Source: Aselliscus stoliczkanus
Lineage: Eukaryota; Chordata; Mammalia; Chiroptera; Hipposideridae
Reading direction: 5' to 3'
DNA length: 64,000 nt
Assembly (NCBI GenBank): GCA_033961575.1
Contig: CM066733.1
Span: forward strand, 133,784,421-133,848,420
The notes beneath the pieces are model-generated. The model did no database searches and was not told the origin of the DNA. It was given only the letters and a program-made list of their open reading frames with translations. Shown one piece after another: positions 47,055 through 59,093 of the stretch (position 1 is the first letter of the stretch; each line of letters starts with the position of its first letter). A program made the translations under genes and the position numbers.

Positions 47055-47785
47055 CAATGTATAGAAGCATGCAAAACCACTCAGACTGCGGCAGATGGTC
47101 GCCATTAATCCCTTACCCCCTGAATGCACGTGCCAGCGACCCATTTAGTCATCCCCTCTCCTTAAATCCAGGTTGGCACTGTGACCACCATTTTTTTTTT
47201 TTAATTGGGGAACAGTATGCCCTTCCAGGATCCATCAACTCCAAGTCAAGTAGTTGTTTCAATCTAGTTTTGGAGGGCACAGCCAGTGGCCCATGCAGGG
47301 ATCGAACCAGCAACTCTGGTGCCATGAGCACTGCGCTTTAACCAACTGAGCTAACCAGCTGCACCCATTGTGACTGCTTTGACCAATAGAATGCAGCAAA
47401 AGTCATGTTCTGAGAATTTTGAGATCGGAACATAACAGAACTGATGGCTTCCACTTCCTTCTTCTTGGAACACTCACTCGTAGGACACTCCCTGTCAGAA
47501 TAAAAACACCATGTGAGAAGTCCATCCTGGCCATGTTGGAGGGGCCACAGGAAGAGAACGGAGGGCGTCAAAGTCAACCCATCTCAACATCCGGACATGC
47601 GAAGGAGCCTTCCGGCCCAGTCCAGCCGTCAGATGACTGCGGACCCAAACAACTTCATGTGAAATGGAAGGACAACCCAGGCGAACCTAGTCAGCTTACA
47701 AAGTGATGAGAGATAACAGGTTGTTTTTGCAAGCCACTGTGTTTTGTGTGGTTCACGTTATGCAGCAACTGAAAAAGGGCACACA
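47055..47785 (+). mobile_element. MaLR LTR (older MLT1-like), split by a VES SINE
   Basis: To the right of the SINE: TTGACCAATAGAATGCAGCA, TTCTTGGAACACTCACTCG, ACACCATGTGAGAAG, CAGCCGTCAGATGACTGCGG and AAGCCACTGTGTTTTG with a GTTATGCAGCAACTGA end. This is the conserved order in older MLT1 LTRs. Confidence 0.75.
47192..47366 (-). mobile_element. VES-like tRNA-derived SINE, antisense
   Basis: Plus strand: T-run, AATTGGGGAACAGTATGCCC, CCATCAACTCCAAGTCAAGT, GATCGAACCAGCAACTCTGG and AACCAACTGAGCTAACCAGC. Inserted into the MLT1 LTR; flanks CACTGTGACCACC / CATTGTGACTGC suggest a mutated duplication. Confidence 0.9.
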
Positions 47786-47827
47786 GGCCTCCCAAAATAA
47801 TAAATAAACACTGTGAATATATAAATG

Positions 47828-47985
47828 TGGGCCAAGCACCTACTATGTGCCTGCTCCTTTCATACATATTTTCTCAGTTAATCTTCAACACAATGGGAAA
47901 ATGTAGGCTTTCTCATTGCAGAGAAGATGTGGAAGAGGCAGAATGGAAACTCAAAGAAAACCGCTTGACCCTAACGCATGTATTC
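47828..47985 (-). mobile_element. MIR SINE, antisense
   Basis: CACCTACTATGTGCCTGCTC, TTTTCTCAGTTAATCTTCAA and CACAATGGGAAAATGTAGGC are reversed MIR. Confidence 0.6.
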
Positions 47986-48289
47986 TTCCCACATCTCAGA
48001 AGCTGGGACATGTTGACCCTGTGGGATCACATGTCAGTTCTCTGCAAATCTGTCACTTTGGGCACCACTGTTGCCACACATCTGTTTCCAAGATCTCATC
48101 CCCACCAAATGCCCAGATAGTAAAGAACTTTTTAAATAGTGTCTTAATAAAAAATCAGAAGTCATCGTTAGACTCCCCCCAAAACATCAAATTTATGAGG
48201 CAATATGGCAGCATAATAAAAGCACATCTAAAAGCCTTTTGGTAGATTCATGCTTCTGATAAGGAACGGAATTAAACAACCTCTGAAGT

Positions 48290-48510
48290 CCCTTTTATTC
48301 CAACAGTTTATAACCTGCCAGGCACTGTACAAAGCTTCTTACATGCACAATCCCATTTAACCTTCTCAGTAAGCCAATAAGGCAGTGACTGCTGTAACCT
48401 CCATCTTCTAGATCTGAAAATTAAAGTTTAGAGAAGAACACAGAACCAGTTAAATGGCACGACCAAGACTGGAACACAGAGGTCTGTCGGATCCCCAGCT
48501 CTCATTTGAT
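48290..48510 (-). mobile_element. MIR SINE, antisense
   Basis: TGCCAGGCACTGTACAAAGC, CAATCCCATTTAACCTTCTC, GAAAATTAAAGTTTAGAG, ACTGGAACACAGAGGTCTGT and GGATCCCCAGCTCT give a reversed MIR, nearly complete. Confidence 0.8.
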
Positions 48511-49675
48511 CATTACAATTTATGGTTTCTCTTCCTTCACTAGGAAGACAGAATTTGTTTCTGCTCCTCTGACCAATAAAGATGTAAATCTCCACTGTGA
48601 ACATGCTTAGATTATCCACATTCCCAGAAATGGCAGCCTCACAGAGCCATCCCAGCCACACCACAGGTCATGAAGTGGACACGAATCTTAAAAACCACAG
48701 GAGCTGCAGGTGAAACCAGGACTCAGGCCAACCTCCCTCGCCCCCCACTCTCCCCCACAGGTTGTAGTCAGAGACTGGCTGCACAAACACCTCACCTGCA
48801 CATTCTACAGGGTGAAGACTCTGAGCTGAAACTCCAGTTTTCCTCTCAGAACAAGGCCAAGCAATAACTCAGCAAAGAACTGCCCATAAGGATAGCCTCT
48901 GGGGTCACTTCACGGTGGACAAACAGAAATAGCTGGGCACTACTGATCTCACAGCCAAGTAGGTTAAGGCTGTGCCCCTGCTGTTCCAAACTTTCACACG
49001 TGCTTTACCTCGACTCACCCATGGTAATGGACAGACCAGCAGAGGACCTGGGGTTTTGACTTATTCCCTTCATTACCAGACACAGCAGCCAACAACTGGG
49101 TTTTAGGGTACTGAGGAACAGAATATTTGGCTCAACAAATAAACAGGCCAAAATTTGTGGCTGGGGACAGAGGTCATTAAAAGATTTCCAGAGCAAAGAG
49201 CATGATAGAGTGATTGCCCAAGTTAAGGTAATTTCAGAGAGGATTTCAAGTTAGACCAACATAAGACCGTATTGGGCAATGTACATCTATAATAAACTCC
49301 ATTTCTTCATTAATACTTTAACACTAAGATGCTGAGTCTACAGAACACAAGAGTGCTATACTATCACCCTGGAAATATTTACAGACTGGGATTAGTTTTA
49401 GAAAGAGCATGAATGAATAAGTATGTTATAGGAAAATTAAATTGTCAGTAAGGTTATTTTTCCTTATAAAAATCAGGTTTTCTATATTTTGTATAAGAAG
49501 CCAAATCTCAAGGGACAAGTTTATCAGCACGATAACCCTTTCAAGAAATATTTTGATGGCTCACATTCAAATATTTAAAATTTTAGGTAATAAGCAGACA
49601 AAGATAAGTAGTGATTCTCATTTATTCTGAAGTCAGACACTACTAACACCCATTATTCTGATAAGTTCCAAACCC
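48511..49675. other. Unannotated intronic DNA
   Basis: No repeat family, exon or RNA gene recognised in about 1.2 kb. Confidence 0.35.
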
Positions 49676-49677
49676 AC

Positions 49678-49775
49678 CAGAAAGGAAAGAAGAAAGAAAG
49701 GAAGGAAAGGGAAGGAGGGAGGAAAGAAAATAGAAAGGAGAGAGAAAAAGGAGGGAAGGAATGGAGGAAAAAAAA
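49678..49775 (+). repeat. Polypurine (GGAA/GAAA-rich) tract
   Basis: About 95 bases of almost pure purine, with AGAAAGAAAGGAAGGAAAGG and GGAGGGAGGAAAGAAAATAG. Only two pyrimidines interrupt it. Confidence 0.9.
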
Positions 49776-49969
49776 TCCACCCACCCCTGGCTGTGATAAA
49801 TGACAATAAATGCCAAAAATCTGTAAACTGCCATCTATGGTTCACTGATCAGTTCAATAGCCAATAAACAAGAAGCAAAAGTTGAGACCAGTTGTCATAC
49901 AAGAGAAACAGGAAGGAAACAATTTTAATGAGAAAGGAAAGACTATCACGGACAGTTAAAAATAGGAAG

Positions 49970-51485
49970 AAGACCCAACGATCTTTTTGCAGAAATTAAC
50001 AAGCTTAAAATTCATATGGAAATTCAAGGGAACCAAAATAGTCTTGAAAAAGAACAAAGTTGGAGGTCTCATGCTTCCTTTTCCAAGTTACTTCCTTTTC
50101 AAAACTTAATACAAAGCTAAAGTAATCAAGAGTATGTGGTACTGGCATAAGGATAAACATATAAATCAATAGAGCAGAACTGAGAAATAAACTCATATTT
50201 ATAGTAAATTAGTTTTTGACAAGAGTACCAAGAAAATCAATAGTAAAAGAATGAATGGTCTTTTCAACAAACGGTGCTGAGGCAACTGGGTATCTGCATG
50301 CAAAAGAATGAAGTTGAACCCCTACATTAAATGATAAAAATTAACTCAGAATGGATCAATGGCCTATATTCATGAGCAAAAACTATAAAACTCTTAGGAG
50401 AAAACATAGGTGTAAATCTTCATGACCTTCTTGAATTGGGCAATGGTTCCTATATAAGACACCAAAAGTACAAGTAACAAAAGAAAGACAGATAAATTGG
50501 ACTTCATCAAAATTAAAGCCTTTGTGCTTCAAAGGACATGATGAAGAAAATGAAAACAACAACCCACAAATCTGAGAAGACATTTGTAAATCATGTACCT
50601 GATAAGAAACTTATATATGCAGAATATGGAAAAAGCCATTACAACTCAACAATAAAAAGACAAATTTTGAAATGGGCAAAAGATCTTAAAAACTGTTCTC
50701 CAAAGAAGATATACAAATGGCCAATAAGTATATGAAAAGATGTTCAACATCAGTAGTTATTAGGGAAATGCAAATCAAAACTACAATGAGATACCACTTC
50801 ACACCCACTAGGATAGCTAGAATGAAAAATAACAGACAATAACAAGCATTAGTGAGGACGTGCATAAATTGGGGCCCTCAAACACTGTTGGTGGTACCAG
50901 AAAATGGTGCATCCACTTTAGAAAATGGTTTAGCGGTTCCTCAAAAAGTTAAACAGAGTTACCACACGAGCCAGCAATTACATATAATCAAGAGAACTGA
51001 AAACATATGTCCATCCCAAAACTTGTATATTCAGCTTTATTCATAGTAACTTGTATATATTGTAGCTTTACTCATAACAACCAAAAAGTGGAAACAACCC
51101 AAATGCCCATAAACTGATCAATATATAGAATAGTATTCAGCCAGAAAAAGGAATAGAAGATGCTTGTTACAACATGGACGTAGCTTGTGAAAGAAGCCAG
51201 TCACAAAATGCCACATACTGTATGATTCCACTTACACGAAATATCTAGATCAGGCAAATTTATGGAGACAGGAAGTAGAACAGTAGTTGCTAGGTGCTGG
51301 GAGAGGGAGATAAGGGGAGTGACCACTAATGGATACAGAGTTTATATTTGAGCTGATGAAAATGTTATGGAATTAAATACTGCTGATGGCTGCACACTTG
51401 GTGAATCTACTACAATCCACTGAATTACATACTTTAAAAGACTGAATTTTATGGTATGTGAGTTATATATCAATTTAAAAAACGG
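49970..51485 (+). mobile_element. L1 ORF2 3' end and 3' UTR
   Basis: TGGAAATTCAAGGGAACCAA, GTGGTACTGGCATAAGGATA, AACTATAAAACTCTTAGGAG, TGCAAATCAAAACTACAATG, ACAACCCAAATGCCCATAAA, TGATTCCACTTACACGAAAT and TTATGGTATGTGAGTTATAT are consecutive L1 landmarks. Many stops, so inactive. Confidence 0.92.
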
Positions 51486-51655
51486 ATTTAAAAAAACAGA
51501 AAAATATACAGATGTGGGAAGAGGTAACAGTAAACAGAACAAAAAATAGTGAGGAAATAGAAGAGTTAAGACCACCATCTAAGGATCTGTGAGCAGGGCC
51601 CATGTTATAGATACTTTCTACCCCCAACGTGTGGCACATGAAATAGACCCAACCA

Positions 51656-51758
51656 GGGCCAGCCGAGTGGTGCAATGGTTAAGTGCTGGCTTTGGAAGCC
51701 AGCGGCCCCGGTTTGGTCCCACATATGAGGGCCAGTGACACTGCCCTCAAAAAAAAAA
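51656..51758 (+). mobile_element. Short-form tRNA-derived SINE
   Basis: GGGCCAGCCGAGTGGTGCAA, TGGTTAAGTGCTGGC, GGAAGCCAGCGGCCCCGG, CATATGAGGGCCAGTGACAC and A-tail. Perfect 15-bp target duplication at 51641-51655 and 51759-51773. Confidence 0.95.
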
Positions 51759-51780
51759 AAATAGACCCAACCAATGTTTA

Positions 51781-51842
51781 TTGAATGAATGTGTGTATGT
51801 ATGAATGAATGAATGAATGTATGAATAAATGAATGAATGAAT
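51781..51842. repeat. (GAAT)n microsatellite, interrupted
   Basis: About 14 GAAT/GTAT/AAAT units directly downstream of the SINE's right target duplication. Confidence 0.93.
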
Positions 51843-52320
51843 CAGGAAAGAAGGAGGTTTGAAGCAGACAGCTACTATATGCATAAGTAGCTGCTAAGCA
51901 TACCACTGTGCTACACTAAAAATAAGTAAATGACTGTTACCGAGTTTTCCTCTTCCCCAGGGAAAGGGGAGGCCTTGTGGGGGTATCTCCATCCCCCCTC
52001 CTCCACACACACACAAGCAATGGGTTGGGGGCATTAGATAAAAGGAGAAGCGCAGCCCCCTCCCCCACCAGAATTATATCACAATTTTACAGTACAGTGC
52101 AATAACTGATGTTTATATAGCACCACTAAGCAAAGGAGGAAAGCTTAAAGTATCTTCAGTATCATCCTTATTAAGAACAAGAGAGATCATTTATAAAAGT
52201 AACACATGTAGTTCAACCCATGTCATGAACAAATATTAACTGCTAGTTAAAGAAATGTTATGTTTTATAAATTTTACTTGGCTCACAAGTTGGTTCCTTT
52301 GATCATGGTATCAGAATACG
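51843..52320. other. Unannotated intronic DNA
   Basis: No repeat family or exon recognised. C-rich patches near 51990-52070. Confidence 0.35.
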
Positions 52321-52324
52321 GTAA

Positions 52325-52560
52325 CATTACTTTGCCTACATCATACAGCAAAATAAATTCAAGATGGAGGAAGGAGCCAAGTGTAAAAGTAAAATCTATT
52401 AAACTTTCCAGAAGGAAACACAAATGAATAATTCTCAGATCTATGTATGAAGCAAGAATCTGCACTTAAAAGCAACAGTAGAATTTACAAATGATAATAG
52501 TTTTGACTAACAGAAATGCATCAAGAATGAACATAAAATGTTAATAAACATCAAACTAAA
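52325..52560 (+). mobile_element. Decayed L1 ORF2 fragment
   Basis: CATCATACAGCAAAATAAAT, TCAAGATGGAGGAAGGAGCC and TTAAACTTTCCAGAAGGAAA resemble the L1 ORF2 stretch just upstream of its 3' end. Weakly preserved. Confidence 0.45.
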
Positions 52561-52950
52561 GAACTAATGTTAATACATTTAGAAAAATAAAGGATTGATA
52601 TTAATATGCATACAATTCATGATTATTTTAAAGGAATCCAGAGCAGGCTTCTGGTTTTGAAAACTGGATGCCATTTCATGAAATGTCATGAACCAGAGAA
52701 AGGCACCTATTTCTATATGGAAATGAGTGTGAGGTACCTATGCGCTAGCAAGCAGGTGTGGGGTGTCCGGCAGCTGGTTAACCTACAGACCCAGCATCTG
52801 GGCTAAAAATACATACTGGGGAGACATCTGACACCAAAAAGGGCATCCTGCTCATTTCACATGAACAAAAGGAATGAAGCCTAGCTGACGATCCCCCCAC
52901 ATTGCTGCTAGAAAATTATATACCTAAACCTTTCTACCCTAATCCTTTTA

Positions 52951-53028
52951 TTGGGTTGTCGGAAAAGTCATGATGCATTTTTGCAACAAAAAACAGAAAA
53001 AATACGTCATGACTTTCCAACAATCCAG
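52951..53028 (+). mobile_element. Mariner-type MITE, 78 bp, TA-flanked
   Basis: Begins TTGGGTTGTCGGAAAAGTCA, same orientation as 36946-37024. The right end is mutated (CAACAATCCAG). TA at 52949-52950 and 53029-53030. Confidence 0.93.
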
Positions 53029-53030
53029 TA

Positions 53031-54290
53031 TTATAATTACTATTATTATAACTACCACCCAAAGAAGGTTCCATACTTACTATCTCGACAAACCCCTATG
53101 TAAAAATATGTTCTCTGTACAAATGCTCTTCTAGAAAATTCAAGTTTCACTCTGAGAACTGATTTTCAAAATAGAATTTCAAAAGAGTTGGCTCTGTAAT
53201 GGTCTCCTGTTACTTAAAAAAAGGAGAGAGAGGGCGAGAGACAGACAGACAGACTTTCATCCTTAGTAAAGTCACCCTTAAATATACAAAATGTTTCTAA
53301 AGCCAAGGTGTTTTATTCCTACCCTGTTAAGTGTGGCATATAAGGTTCTGGAGGGGAGTGTCATCAGGAACATCAGTCAATATTGTGTTCTCTGAACACA
53401 GCAGGTATAAAAGATAAGGCTGAAGGGAGCTGATTCCAGATAAGCCAGTAAAACAATACTAACTATTCAGATAAGATTTGGGGTTTTTTTTGGAGCCAGG
53501 TGAGAGGGAGGGTTGCCTTCTTTTGTAATGGACAAACGAACAATACAAACGAGTGAGCATGTGTAGTAGTGAGGGTACTTTCAACTTAATCCAGGGTTTA
53601 TTTCAGCAATCTAGTCAGATTAGAACCAAAGGTGAAGAAAGCCGGAAAAGTAATCAGTTTTGAAAAAATGTGTTCCCACTCTACATTTACAAAGTGAGAT
53701 GCTCACTAGGCAAAAAGATGTCTTTTTAAAAATGAATCATTTTTACTTATAAGTGGCCCGTGTTATAAGCAATGAAGTGTTTTAAGGGGCTGAGAAAATA
53801 CTAAAAGCAGTTTTGATTCCCAGTTCTTATTCCTTAGGTTTCAAAGCCTGTGAAATTCGTCACTGGAGATAGATGAATGGAAAGCCTTATCTAGCCTGAG
53901 AAATCCCTTTCCTTAGCGAACATTTTCAATTCCTGAAAAAGTCCTACATTTGTGTACGCTGAGTTCCACCAGGAAAGAACCCTCGATTTATGCTGTATCA
54001 CTGTGAATTCAAACTGATCTAAGTTACAGAATCTCGTAAGAAAAAGCAATTCTATCTTCAGCCAATTCCAATGAGCAAGAAAACAAGTCCATTTACAAAG
54101 GGTCATGCTCCAAAAGTTCTTTCTGGAAGAAAGCGGTTGGGAAAGTGTATTCCACTTTCCCACAGAAACAAGGTTAAGTAACACCTGAGTCCACAGAGGT
54201 TAACTGACCTCATCTTGTCTCTAAAGCGTAAATACTGGCAGTACCAGGCCAGGTGCCTTATCCTGGGAGCAGGCTGCGCTGCTTCCGGTG
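53031..54290. other. Unannotated intronic DNA
   Basis: No repeat family or exon recognised, apart from a short GAGAGAGAGG/(CAGA)n patch at 53222-53255. Confidence 0.4.
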
Positions 54291-54319
54291 ACTGCTTCTC
54301 TCACCAGCACAGTTCTTTA

Positions 54320-55100
54320 TATAATACTCTTTGTGATATGCCTCCCATTGTTCACCAGCCTTCACTCAAGACACCACCCTGGGTCAGCTGACACCACCTA
54401 CTTTCCTGAAACTGCTCTGGCAGTTAGCAGGGATTTTCTCATCTCCAAGTCCAGTTATTTGTCTGAAACTTTCAACTGTGCTGACCTCCTGACAAGCCCT
54501 CTATGTCACTTTCAGCTAACTCCCTCCCTCCCTCTCTCTCTTCCTCCCTCTGAACTTTCTCTATCTCCTGTCCTACCTCTTGACCACTTCTCTTTCTCAC
54601 TAGTTGATGCATTCTTCTATCTGTAAATGCTGGTGTTTTCAAGTTCCGTCATAGGCTCTCTTTTTATTCTCTTTCCAATGGGGAGACTCATGTATTCTCA
54701 TAATTTAGAAGGTCTAACACAGTAACTGCTGTCACTGTTATCCATCAAAACCCAATTTGGTGATCATTTTGTAATGTATACAAATATCAAATCATTATGT
54801 TGTACACCTGAAACTAATATGTTATATGTCAATTATACCTCAATAAAAAAAAAGAAAAAATTCAAGTGTCATCTCCTGTCCAAAGCCTTAACCACCCTCC
54901 TCCACCCTACCTTCTTCCACAAAAGAATCCTGTCATTTGTATTCTCAAAGCACTTTATATAAACCTCCAGTATAAAATCAGCACAACCTGCTATATGTTT
55001 ATAGGCTGCTCTGTACCAGATGGTGAGTCCCTCAAGGGAAGGGTGAATGTCACTGAATTTTATTCTATGAACCTCATTAAGTGTGGTCTATAGGTCAAGC
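54320..55100 (+). mobile_element. L2 LINE 3' end, interrupted by an L1 3' tail
   Basis: The right part has GTGTCATCTCCTGTCCAAAG, TTCTCAAAGCACTTTATATA and GATGGTGAGTCCCTCAAGGG, the L2 3' end. A left part with a CT-rich tract (54520-54560) may be L2 too, but is less sure. Confidence 0.55.
54755..54860 (+). mobile_element. L1-type 3' terminal fragment
   Basis: TTGTACACCTGAAACTAATA, TGTTATATGTCAATTATACC and TCAATAAAAAAAAAG. A single-module L1 3' end inserted within the L2 region. Confidence 0.75.
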
Positions 55101-58048
55101 ACACATACAGAAGACCTGGGGGATGTCAACATCCATAAAACGTGATCTTTGCCATCCAGGAGCTTAACTCACACTTAAGTAGGAAAGCCAGACATCAAAA
55201 CCAGTAACTAAAGTACCAGAAGGAGAAAGTGCCATACTCGTGCATTCAGTCCACCAACATCTATCAAGTGCCTATTATGCGCCAAGCATGAAATTAGATA
55301 CTAGAGATATAGGATAAACAAGACAGACCAGGTAAAGAGACGTGGAATTCTATTTTAACGATCCTTTAAAGTACCTGAAACTGTGCCTTCTATGTCAGAC
55401 ATTTCTAATAAAGGGTTTCTCCATATCCTACAACATCAGACTTGACTTTTTCAGTTGTTCCTTCTTAGTCACTTCACATATGATGCAAGATTTACTGAGC
55501 AATAGTATTTTTATATCTCCCCCAAAGAATCAAGTATGCATTGAAAAAAAATGAATCTTAAATCAAGATTTACTTAATAGCTTTTAAAGGATTATTTTAA
55601 GAGGTAATAGATATGTAAAAGAAGTAGCTAACATAAACATGCAATAAAAAAATTACACAGATCTTAAAGAGAGAATAAAAATAGAAAGACACATACTTCC
55701 ATGATTATTCTTGGCTTAAATGAAAAGGAATGCTAAGCGTAAGCTTATAAATAACTGTAACATGCTGGATTCAGGAAGGAACTTCCTGGTGGCCACATAT
55801 TAGGTACATACGATGGCTCAATGGCTGGGCAATACTGTCTTCCGTGGCTGAAGGGGACAATTACAAGTCTTGAAAAGGTAAATTGTCATAGTCTAAATAT
55901 GAAGTCATCAGAAGCTTATAACCTAGTTCAAGTCGTAAATTGAGCTTTCAGCAGGTAGACCAGATAACCGGAAACTGAAAGCAGATTAGGGCCTTGGATT
56001 TTCCAATTATAGCTTATTTCTCTTTTAATGCTTTCAGAAAATCTTCTCAAATTAAGTGTGGCTTATCCTCTGCCACAGAATTCTGTTTAGGTAACATGTG
56101 CTTACTCTCGTAACAAATAAACCAAAAAAGAACCCCAAAAAGTAGAATTTAAAAATAGAAAAATTATGGTTGGTTCATACATCTGCCTCTGTAAACTTAT
56201 TCCAATGTCTACTGATATTTTCAGAGAAAAGTACAAATCTCAACAGCAGTGGTCTGGGAAAATTAAGGCACAGCAACATAAAAATACCATAGCATAGATT
56301 TGCTTCAACATTCTCAAATCACAACACAGTGGCAACAGCTTTTGTGTGCACAACTCACTTCCTTCTGGAACCATTTGTGGGTGGAGTCTGGCTCGTCTTG
56401 GGCTATTCCAGATTAAAAATCAATGAAAATAGGTATTGAGAAGAAGCTACAATCCAGGATAATCAAGAGATTATCCAACGAGAAGAATGTCCACTACATA
56501 TTTAACAAGGTGAAACCTGCTTCTTTAATATAACCTAATTAAATGCAGGGTCCTAGCTCCGGGAAGTTTTGAAATTGTGAGGCAGCCCTTTTCCATCACT
56601 TATCTACATTTCACCAAAGATTAAAAACATGTGCCTTAATGTGGGAGGCAAACCAGGGAGGTACAGCAATATCTTAATTTTAGTTCCAACTATAAAGAGA
56701 TCTGGCTGAAGTAGAAAAGTGTCACTTGTATGATATCAAGGTTTTACCTTCTGAAAGATTTCATAAATTGGCATCAAATGAGCCTTAGATGTAGACAGTT
56801 ATAAATGTAACCATAAAACTCCATGAAGGTACCTTAATCTCAGTTACCTACAAGTTCTTGCTGAGAGCTATCTGCCTTTTTTCTACCTTGTTTTCTTAAA
56901 GAACCAAGAACAGAGGATTCTGTCTGAGCTCTTAAATTTCCCATAAATGCAGGCAAGCCATTCCCTGTCATTAATGAACATTGATGAATATTTACACACG
57001 TTTGCAGCTTTTAAATGCTCCTGTAATCTGCCTTCTTAATTAGTATGTTAGTGTGACATAAATGAATCAAAATTAACACCTATTACACAGGTGTGCCACT
57101 CTTTTGAATTTATGCTAAACGGACTAGGAAACACTAACAAAATACTCCTAGAAATTAACGCGAAGTCACACGCACAACTGACTGCGGAAAGATTTCATAA
57201 TGTTGACAACTCTTAACTTCAGACTTTGGAAACAAACAGTGCAAATCGGCAGGTTGACACTCATTCTAATAAACATAGCAGGATCAGTGCTTGGGTAACT
57301 CAGTCATGTGTCATATTTAATGATTAAATGACTTTTCTACACCACTGATTTTATAAGGGAAACAACAGTCTAGGACTCTGTGAAGAGTCTAGGCTAGCAT
57401 TTCCTTTCCAATTTCATTTCAGATTTACTGCCAAGTATAGTTTAAGCATGTAAAATATTGGCAGCATTAAGTTGGTTAGCGAGAAAAGTCAAGCCAACTA
57501 TTCTTGTCATAACTCACGTGCAAGCTACAACATTGTTCTCTAATTTCACTAGGTCAAGCCGAGCAACTTATACCCCAACTATGCTTTGCAACTAATAATA
57601 CATACATACGCACACACATTAAGTTTTAAAGCCAGGCTCCTTGCCCCTCTAGATTGTCTGCAAACCTTTTCTTACCAATAACATATAAACAGTAAACACG
57701 GGGCCAGTATGCATAGCTGGGAAACTGACCAGAAGTATTTTGAAAAACTAAAAGGTTACTGTCCAGATATGAATGTCTGAGTATTTACTGGGATCAACTA
57801 GAACTAGTTTCCCAAGACCAAATGCTAAAAATCCAGTTATTGTCTTGGTAGAGGCTCATGTACATCAACTGTAAGTTTGTGACTCAAAAATAAATAGACA
57901 TATTATGGAAACTATAATTCATAAATGTTGCTTAGAATCTTCAAAGTTAGCTCAGATTTCAGCGTTAGTCATTTTTTATGTATACTATAGATATGGTTCT
58001 GCATCTACAATGTATGCAATGCATTTCGGCCATTTAGATTCCATTATC
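55101..58048. other. Repeat-poor intronic interval
   Basis: About 3 kb where I recognise no SINE, LINE, LTR, DNA element or exon, apart from a possible old repeat at 55230-55330 (CATCTATCAAGTGCCTATTA, GCGCCAAGCATGAAATTAGA). It contrasts with its flanks and is a candidate for conserved non-coding sequence, but conservation cannot be judged here. Confidence 0.45.
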
Positions 58049-58062
58049 TAAATGGAATTTTG

Positions 58063-58176
58063 GGGCCGGCCGAGTGGTGCGGTGGTTAAGCGCTGGCTTC
58101 AGAAGCCAGCGACCCCGGTTGGGGTCCCACATGTGAGGGCCAGTGACACTGCCCTAAAAAAAAAAAAAAAAAATTA
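58063..58176 (+). mobile_element. Short-form tRNA-derived SINE
   Basis: GGGCCGGCCGAGTGGTGCGG, TGGTTAAGCGCTGGC, AGAAGCCAGCGACCCCGG, CACATGTGAGGGCCAGTGAC and A-tail. Perfect 14-bp target duplication at 58049-58062 and 58177-58190. Confidence 0.95.
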
Positions 58177-58190
58177 TAAATGGAATTTTG

Positions 58191-58715
58191 TTTGTTTGTT
58201 TACTATTCTCATTCTGGCTCAGCCATTCAATAACTAGGCGTTCAGGCTATCTGCTGTCAACCAAGGGCCATAATTGTGGACTACAGGCCTAAAGAATACT
58301 AAATTGAAATTATGTTGTTGGCATATTCCAATTATCTAAAACAGCCTAGATTTTTTTTCACAAACTGAAGAGAATTTAAATACAGATTAAATTCTACTAC
58401 TAGAACAACAATATATAAGAAAAAGGTTTCCAAGTCTTAGGTGATAACTCCATTTGCTTCCATAAGTCAGTATAAAAAATACTTCTTCATTAAGGAATTA
58501 CAATAATCCTTTGAAGTCAAGTTAATGAGACCTTTTCAATATTTATAAAAGACCTTAAAGGATTTTAATAAAATCTGGGAATTTATTTAAATAATTTTCA
58601 ATATTTAAAAATCTTGGTTTCATATAAAAATAAAGTGGGGGCCTAATGCATAGTTTACAGGTGTGTAAGATTTTTATTTTCAATGCATGTTCACATCTAT
58701 TATAGCAGTAATAAA
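58191..58715. other. Unannotated intronic DNA
   Basis: AT-rich. Nothing recognised. Confidence 0.35.
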
Positions 58716-58719
58716 TGTC

Positions 58720-58862
58720 CTCACGTATACAATGAAATCCCCCACACTGTGAAGTCCTTTCAAAAATTCCCTTGGATTTTTTTACTTATTCACTACTTAA
58801 AGCATCACCTTGCACGTGGTAGGCTCACAATAATTATTCACTAAATTGTTGAACTCAGTGAG
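58720..58862 (+). mobile_element. Probable L2 3' tail
   Basis: AAGCATCACCTTGCACGTGG, TAGGCTCACAATAATTATTC and ACTAAATTGTTGAA resemble the L2 terminal 'tagtaggtgctcaataaa...' end. Confidence 0.5.
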
Positions 58863-59093
58863 TTGACTGTAAGATCATAAAAGAGGCAGAAATTGCCTTT
58901 TAACTTAATTTTGTGCAGACCTTAGAAAGAAATATTCTAAGTAGTCAACAAATGTCTACTGATAAGACTGTAACCATGGTATTAATAATAATGTAAATGT
59001 TTTCAAATACAAAATTTATTTCTGGGAGATAGGAGTGCATACTTCTAAATGAACAGACTCTGGAATCAGTCTTAGGATCAAAAGTTGGTTCTG

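Noticed and set aside
47419..47706. Plus-strand frame of 95 codons
   Set aside because: Lies wholly in an MLT1-type LTR.
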